Positions 51,301 to 55,344 of a stretch of DNA of 55,344 bases are shown in pieces (position 1 is the first letter of the stretch; every line of letters starts with the position of its first letter). Below the pieces are notes generated by a model that was not told where the DNA came from, ran no database searches, and saw nothing but the letters and a program-made list of their open reading frames with translations. The position numbers and the translations under genes were made by a program. Source of the stretch: Thermoplasmatales archaeon UBA509 (GTDB lineage Archaea; Thermoplasmatota; Thermoplasmata; Thermoplasmatales; Thermoplasmataceae); NCBI GenBank assembly GCA_002498845.1, contig DAJC01000039.1, positions 1 to 55,344 of the forward strand, given 5' to 3'.

Positions 51301-51312
51301 GATATTATAATC
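51301..51312. promoter_or_regulatory. symmetric box A shared by divergent genes
   Basis: GATATTATAATC reads as a good TATA element in both directions. It is centred 24 nt upstream of the minus-strand membrane protein start (51282) and about 32 nt upstream of the tsr3 start (51338), so one TBP site may serve both genes. Confidence 0.45.
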
Positions 51313-51337
51313 TTCCCGGAAGCATGGAAAACTCAAT

Positions 51338-51883
51338 GTGCGGGCCATCCATACGGGATGGATGCTGGATGCGGACGATGCCATTCAGAAACCAAGAATC
51401 CTTTTCGCCTACCTGGGCGAGGATGATCCCACAAAGTCAACAATGCTGAAACTGAAGCGGTTTGGACTTGCAGAAAAGACAGGCATGAAAAAGATATCAC
51501 AGACGCTTTCCCTGACACCTTTTGCTGATGTCTTCGTGACTCCTGCTGATAGCGCCATAATCCTGGAGAGGGGTATTTCAGTCATAGACGGATCATGGGC
51601 TAGGATAGAGGGCATAAGGAATCTGCGTATGAGGTTCCCAAGGAAACTTCCATTGCTGGTTCCGGCCAATCCTGTGAATTTCGGGAAACCCGGAAAACTA
51701 TCGTCCGTGGAGGCCATTGCAGCTGCACTTTACATCTGCGGTTTCAGAAGTTCCTCCACACTGGTGCTGTCCAAATTCAACTGGGGAATGCAGTTCCTCA
51801 AGGTGAACATGGAGCCCCTTGAGGAATATTCCTCATGCAGCAGCCAGGAAGACGTGACGAAGGCAGAATCACTGTTTTTCTGA
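51338..51883 (+). CDS. tsr3: 18S/16S rRNA aminocarboxypropyltransferase Tsr3
   Basis: Encodes 181 residues from GTG 51338; an ATG eight codons in (51362) is also plausible. LFAYLGEDDPTKSTMLKLKRFGLA, VIDGSWARIEG, RFPRKLPLLVPANPVNFGKPGKLSSVEAIAAALYICGF and SKFNWGMQFLKVN are the DUF367/Tsr3 signatures. It transfers the acp group from S-adenosylmethionine to a conserved small-subunit rRNA nucleotide. Its end overlaps the convergent PP-loop gene by 15 nt. Confidence 0.85.
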   Translation: MRAIHTGWMLDADDAIQKPRILFAYLGEDDPTKSTMLKLKRFGLAEKTGMKKISQTLSLTPFADVFVTPADSAIILERGISVIDGSWARIEGIRNLRMRFPRKLPLLVPANPVNFGKPGKLSSVEAIAAALYICGFRSSSTLVLSKFNWGMQFLKVNMEPLEEYSSCSSQEDVTKAESLFF

Positions 51884-53296
51884 TTGGTGCCATGCCCCGC
51901 CTGTATAAGAGTATGAAAGTGGCGCATACTGGCTTATTATCTTCATGATCCCGTCCCTGTAGGCGTCCGGCACGTGCTGGAAGAGCTGATGCTCATCAGG
52001 CAGGAGATGCATTCCCGAGACGTGCTGTAGCCTATCCATGTCGTCTGCCTCAATGAAGCCCAGTTTCGCCTTCATATAATTGAGCTCGTCAGTGTCCAGC
52101 CTCATCCTTTCCCTGGAAACGTTTTCCTTTAAATTCTCAATGGATTCTGTTGAATACAGGATCTGGTGGGGGTCCCCACCGGCGGAAAGAACGAACATGA
52201 GTATGCCAAGGCACTTTGAGCACTTCCCGCAGGGAACAATCTTGCCATTCACGCTCCTGCAGGAATGGCATGATCTCTGAAGCCTGAACAGGTCTGGATA
52301 TCTCTTTATGAGTATATTCTCAACCACTCCTCCTGTTATGGGGTAGACAGCGCTCCATACAGTGAAGTCAATACCCTTGGAATGAAGATATCCGCTCATG
52401 TACCTGTTGAAATCCAGTGTCTGGTCATATATGCCGTAGTAGTGCATGATTCCGTGGAAAGGCTGCATATCGGAGGGATCATCGAATTCATCTCCAAGTA
52501 CTGCGCCCCTTATGCCGTGTTCAATGGCCACAGGGATCATTGACATCACGTATACGGGGAAAATGAACAGTTGAACTGGGTATGTATCTGTCTTCATATT
52601 CATGACGCGCTGATCCAGTATCCTCATGTTCCTGAGCACGTAGCGGTAGAACCTGTCCACGTTTGACCAGACCTTGTGAACATTTGAAAACTCTGCGCTG
52701 TAATAATCATAGGCAGTCTTTGCCGTTAGCCAGTGTCCGCCTGATTCATTGAAATAGAAAGCATGAGTCTCCGGATCAATTTCCTTCAGCATGCCGTAGG
52801 AGAGCAGGCTTTCCTTGCCGCCTGAGGAAAGAACGGCATTACTGCCTCCCTGAATCTTTCTGGGGGTATCCACATACTGGGATGTAGCGGAGACCAGTGT
52901 ATTTCCATTGGAGTTTTCCTCAGTTATGTCCTCATCCCGTGGGACATACTCCTGCCTGAAGAATTCGTATCTTCTCCTTGCAAGCTTGTTGATGAAGACC
53001 TCGCGGTTATTGATCCGGACAAACTCTGAAATGGCAGAAACATCAGATTTTGACGCCGGAAAATTAAGGGTAAGTTTCTTTGAGAAAAGAGTGAAGTTGA
53101 TGGCCGGCATTGCAAGAACCAGTCCTGCCAGATTCTGGTCCGCCTCTATTCGATCCGAGTAGGAGAATATGAGATGAAATTTCAGGGTATCTGTTTCCCG
53201 CTCAAGACTGATGTCGCCCTTTATTCTGTGGTCGTCATAGGAGGTCGGGGTGACGGAAATGTTCTGGAATTCGGATATTTTCTGGAGATAGGACAT
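51869..53296 (-). CDS. PP-loop/MurL-like ATPase
   Basis: Encodes 475 residues. AVLSSGGKESLLSYGML (P-loop-like SGGKxS at 157-163) is the ATP-pyrophosphatase signature; the C-terminal third has SCHSCRSVNGKIVPCGKCSKC, a zinc or Fe-S knuckle. The overall look resembles MurL, which epimerises the terminal L-Glu of UDP-MurNAc-L-Ala-L-Glu, but Thermoplasmata make no peptidoglycan, so its substrate must differ. The ATG lies directly after the DUF1611 stop; third gene of an apparent operon with a DUF1611 and a PLP enzyme. Confidence 0.65.
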   Translation of the reverse strand: MSYLQKISEFQNISVTPTSYDDHRIKGDISLERETDTLKFHLIFSYSDRIEADQNLAGLVLAMPAINFTLFSKKLTLNFPASKSDVSAISEFVRINNREVFINKLARRRYEFFRQEYVPRDEDITEENSNGNTLVSATSQYVDTPRKIQGGSNAVLSSGGKESLLSYGMLKEIDPETHAFYFNESGGHWLTAKTAYDYYSAEFSNVHKVWSNVDRFYRYVLRNMRILDQRVMNMKTDTYPVQLFIFPVYVMSMIPVAIEHGIRGAVLGDEFDDPSDMQPFHGIMHYYGIYDQTLDFNRYMSGYLHSKGIDFTVWSAVYPITGGVVENILIKRYPDLFRLQRSCHSCRSVNGKIVPCGKCSKCLGILMFVLSAGGDPHQILYSTESIENLKENVSRERMRLDTDELNYMKAKLGFIEADDMDRLQHVSGMHLLPDEHQLFQHVPDAYRDGIMKIISQYAPLSYSYTGGAWHQSEKQ

Positions 53297-54328
53297 CTAC
53301 GGGTAATCAACTGCCTCAATAAGCTTCTGCGGTTGTGAATTGAGCGGATCAAAGACAGGTATGTCGAATCTTGCCTCAAGTTTCATTATCTCTTCAGCCA
53401 CCTCGTTATGGTTCATATTTTCCCTGTTTATTGATATGGCAATGACTTTCCTGTCAGATAGCATCTCCAGTATCCTTATGTATTTCTCAAGGTCCGGAAT
53501 GGGATATTCTGGGAACCCGTCAAATACAAGTCTCCTGGGTGCATGCTGCAGGATTATCCCGTCGGGCTTCAATGCACCAATGATCTCGAAGCTGCCTGGA
53601 TAGGCCGGATGCAGGACTGATCCCTGTCCCTCGATGAACATCACATCCGGATGTTCCTGTTCCCATGCCTCAACTGCAACCTTCTCCAGCCCGCCAGGAA
53701 TGAAGTCGTTTATCATGGAATCTATGACAACTGTGTGGTCGAATCCCTGCATCCAGGCTGTCTGGCCTGTTCCCACCATGGATGCGGCTATCCCTTTCTG
53801 CTTCAGGGTGTTTGTTAGTATAACTGCGGTTGTTCTCTTTCCTATGGCACTGTCAGTCCCAAGGACAGCGATTCTGCGGGCGCCAATTTCCCTCACACGG
53901 CCCGTATATGGCGGCTTCATGTCCCTGAACATCTTCCTCACATCGGTTATCCTGCATCCGTTCTTTGCGGCAGCTGCAGCAAACTCAGGATCATCGCTTA
54001 TGAATTCATGCAGTCCGCTAACAACATTCAGGCCCGAGGAAAGCGCGTCAGTTATGAAATGCCGGTATTCAGGAGGAATGTATCCGCCATCAGTGGCGAT
54101 ACCCACAACAAGAGTATCCGCACCAAGCCTGATACCCTCACTGACACTGCTTATGATGGGTATGTTGTTGGGCACACCGGTCAGGACTGCGCCTGCGTCC
54201 TGTCCGTACTTCGTTGAATCTATGACGGATGTAACCCTGAATCGTCTTGTATATCTTACCAGGCCGTTTGCGGTCTTTCCATAGGTTGTGCCAAAAACGC
54301 CTTCTGCAAGTACTACTGCGTTGTCCAT
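53297..54328 (-). CDS. DUF1611 P-loop protein (DgcN-like)
   Basis: Encodes 343 residues. An N-terminal Rossmann-like part (VRYTRRFRVTSVIDSTKYGQDAG, LVVGIATDGGYIP) is followed by a P-loop ATPase-like domain with Walker A GTDSAIGKRT (157-166), VGTGQTAWMQG and FIEGQGSVLHPAYPG. DUF1611 proteins include DgcN, a D-glutamate N-acetyltransferase, so an acidic amino acid or peptide substrate is a reasonable guess. It overlaps the upstream PLP-enzyme gene by 16 nt and adjoins the PP-loop gene with no gap. Confidence 0.75.
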   Translation of the reverse strand: MDNAVVLAEGVFGTTYGKTANGLVRYTRRFRVTSVIDSTKYGQDAGAVLTGVPNNIPIISSVSEGIRLGADTLVVGIATDGGYIPPEYRHFITDALSSGLNVVSGLHEFISDDPEFAAAAAKNGCRITDVRKMFRDMKPPYTGRVREIGARRIAVLGTDSAIGKRTTAVILTNTLKQKGIAASMVGTGQTAWMQGFDHTVVIDSMINDFIPGGLEKVAVEAWEQEHPDVMFIEGQGSVLHPAYPGSFEIIGALKPDGIILQHAPRRLVFDGFPEYPIPDLEKYIRILEMLSDRKVIAISINRENMNHNEVAEEIMKLEARFDIPVFDPLNSQPQKLIEAVDYP

Positions 54329-55278
54329 GTCTTGTTTCTCCCCGTAAGTACCACAACTATGTCTTTGGGTTCGGATTTCCTGCTTATTACATGATCCACT
54401 GCCGCAAGGGAGGATGCAGACGCCGGCAGCACAGACAGCATCTCAAAATGCTCTATGAGCGTGCTGTAACGGTACATCTCGTCATCCGAAACGTAGGTTG
54501 CCATTCCGTTGCTCCTGTACAGTGCATTGAGTGCTTTCTGCCCATCGTATGATCTGTATGCCACGAGTGGTTCTGAGGCCTTGGTCTCCCTGATTATGGA
54601 TGGATCAAGCTCCATGAGCGTGTGATCCTTCCTTTTCCACGAAGCAACAATTGGGTTGCCGTTCGGGGTGCTGGAGCCAATGAATCTGGGAATCTTCCTG
54701 ATGACGCCTCTCCTCTGCATTTTCTCGAAGCCGGAAAATATGCCTGCCAGGGTTGTGCCATTCCCCAGCGGGACTGAAACGTAACCGGGTGCTCTGCCCA
54801 GCTGTGAGACTATCTCATAGGCTATGGTCTCATATCCTTCCATATCTATCTCAGAATTCACGGATCCGGGGCTGGAATCATACCATGCCTCGCTGCTGGA
54901 TTTGTCTCTCATGAATTCCACAAGATCCTCGTACTTGGCCGGGACCTCAAGTATTTCGGCGCCATTTCCCCTTATCTCGTCATTCCTGTCTCCGGAGTAA
55001 TATTCCGGTACAGCCACCACGGACTTCATTCCGTAGAGATTGGCAAAATAAGAGATTGATGCGCCGTAATTTCCGCATGTAGCCAGTGAAATGGTATCAT
55101 AACCCTTCTCCCTGGCCTTAAGGACATGCAGCTTTGAGATACGGTCTTTCTGGGTTCCTGTTATTCCAGCCCCTTCAAACTTTATGTAAAGGTTCTTAAG
55201 TTTGAGGGCGCGTTCAAGGTTTCTAGCTCTAAAAAAAGGTGTTTTTCCAGGAGGTTCGTCCTCTTCTATTCCTTCCAT
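54313..55278 (-). CDS. threonine synthase-like PLP enzyme (fold II)
   Basis: Encodes 321 residues. GTQKDR carries the PLP lysine (Lys44) where threonine synthases and threonine dehydratases have SFKDR; LATCGNYGASISYFANLYG and the phosphate loop PLGNGTT (172-176) complete the fold-II pattern. It is shorter than ThrC (about 350-500), with no N-terminal zinc domain, and several substrate residues differ, so it may act as a racemase, ammonia-lyase or synthase on another amino acid. First gene of the operon with DUF1611 and the PP-loop protein. Box A TATATAAA (coding strand TTTATATA, 55330-55337) is 52 nt upstream, giving a ~27-nt leader. Confidence 0.7.
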   Translation of the reverse strand: MEGIEEDEPPGKTPFFRARNLERALKLKNLYIKFEGAGITGTQKDRISKLHVLKAREKGYDTISLATCGNYGASISYFANLYGMKSVVAVPEYYSGDRNDEIRGNGAEILEVPAKYEDLVEFMRDKSSSEAWYDSSPGSVNSEIDMEGYETIAYEIVSQLGRAPGYVSVPLGNGTTLAGIFSGFEKMQRRGVIRKIPRFIGSSTPNGNPIVASWKRKDHTLMELDPSIIRETKASEPLVAYRSYDGQKALNALYRSNGMATYVSDDEMYRYSTLIEHFEMLSVLPASASSLAAVDHVISRKSEPKDIVVVLTGRNKTWTTQ

Positions 55279-55288
55279 CTCTATTCAC

Positions 55289-55337
55289 TCAGGACATATG
55301 CCTGATTGAGTCCTGTTAGAAAATTGAACTATATAAA
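55289..55337 (-). promoter_or_regulatory. promoter and possible leader operator of the PLP-enzyme operon
   Basis: Box A TTTATATA lies at 55330-55337 (minus strand). In the predicted leader is TCAGG-(7 nt)-CCTGA, an inverted repeat at about 55288-55304, immediately at the predicted transcription start. Its place at the start site would let a repressor block initiation. Confidence 0.4.
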
Positions 55338-55344
55338 CATATTG

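Overview
The window reads as a chromosomal segment of an acidophilic Thermoplasmatales-type euryarchaeon. Supporting genes are an archaeal DNA polymerase II large subunit (DP2), a GPN-loop GTPase, archaeal Ogg2, KptA with an N-terminal zinc ribbon, Tsr3, a Ta0938-family zinc-finger protein and a DUF3834 protein. Many starts lie about 25-30 nt downstream of a TATA-like box A with no Shine-Dalgarno, which fits leaderless transcription. I do not assign a genus. No tRNA, rRNA or CRISPR array was recognised.

Layout: (1) 1-4.2 kb is AT-rich accessory DNA holding small proteins: a possible PD-(D/E)xK nuclease, two zinc-ribbon proteins, membrane proteins, a coiled coil and a winged helix. (2) 4.2-12.2 kb is a toxin-antitoxin island with six antitoxin genes (VapB/RelB/RHH), intact and broken RelE, VapC and MazF toxins, a SnoaL-like and a DUF1801 protein, and a decayed IS21-family element. 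Six copies of a ~44-bp sequence, all in the same orientation, punctuate this island about once per module. I regard this as the best candidate for an undescribed system: a cassette array whose repeat may be an exchange or integration site. (3) 12.4-18.7 kb holds a PLD-helicase-DUF3427 protein and a tandem pair of divergent MutS-like ATPases. (4) 18.8-26.3 kb holds a pdxA-MFS-DUF3834 operon, a heme-oxygenase-fold protein overlapping a Ta0938 zinc finger, and a glyA-pdxT-gcvT operon with 4-nt overlaps. (5) 26.4-34 kb is an acyl-CoA catabolism cluster: DECR-type dienoyl-CoA reductase, MFS transporter, class III CoA transferase, a thiolase-fold protein lacking the usual nucleophilic cysteine with its DUF35 partner, an SDR, and a FadH-like flavoenzyme. 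(6) 34-38 kb holds a YwiC-like membrane protein, KptA, PRPP synthetase and fused NAD(P)HX epimerase/dehydratase. (7) 38-39.9 kb is a small scar of foreign or broken genes, including an IS transposase remnant. (8) 40-48 kb holds Ogg2, superoxide dismutase and a pyrG-SCP2-polC-GPN operon. (9) 48.4-55.3 kb holds two related polytopic membrane proteins (one ending in Fe-S cysteine motifs), Tsr3, and a three-gene operon joining a threonine-synthase-like PLP enzyme, a DUF1611 P-loop protein and a PP-loop/MurL-like protein.

How it fits together: the core genes are housekeeping (replication, nucleotide and NAD metabolism, one-carbon and PLP metabolism, oxidative defence) plus acyl-CoA catabolism. The left 12 kb is a gene-turnover zone in which antitoxins outlive their toxins.
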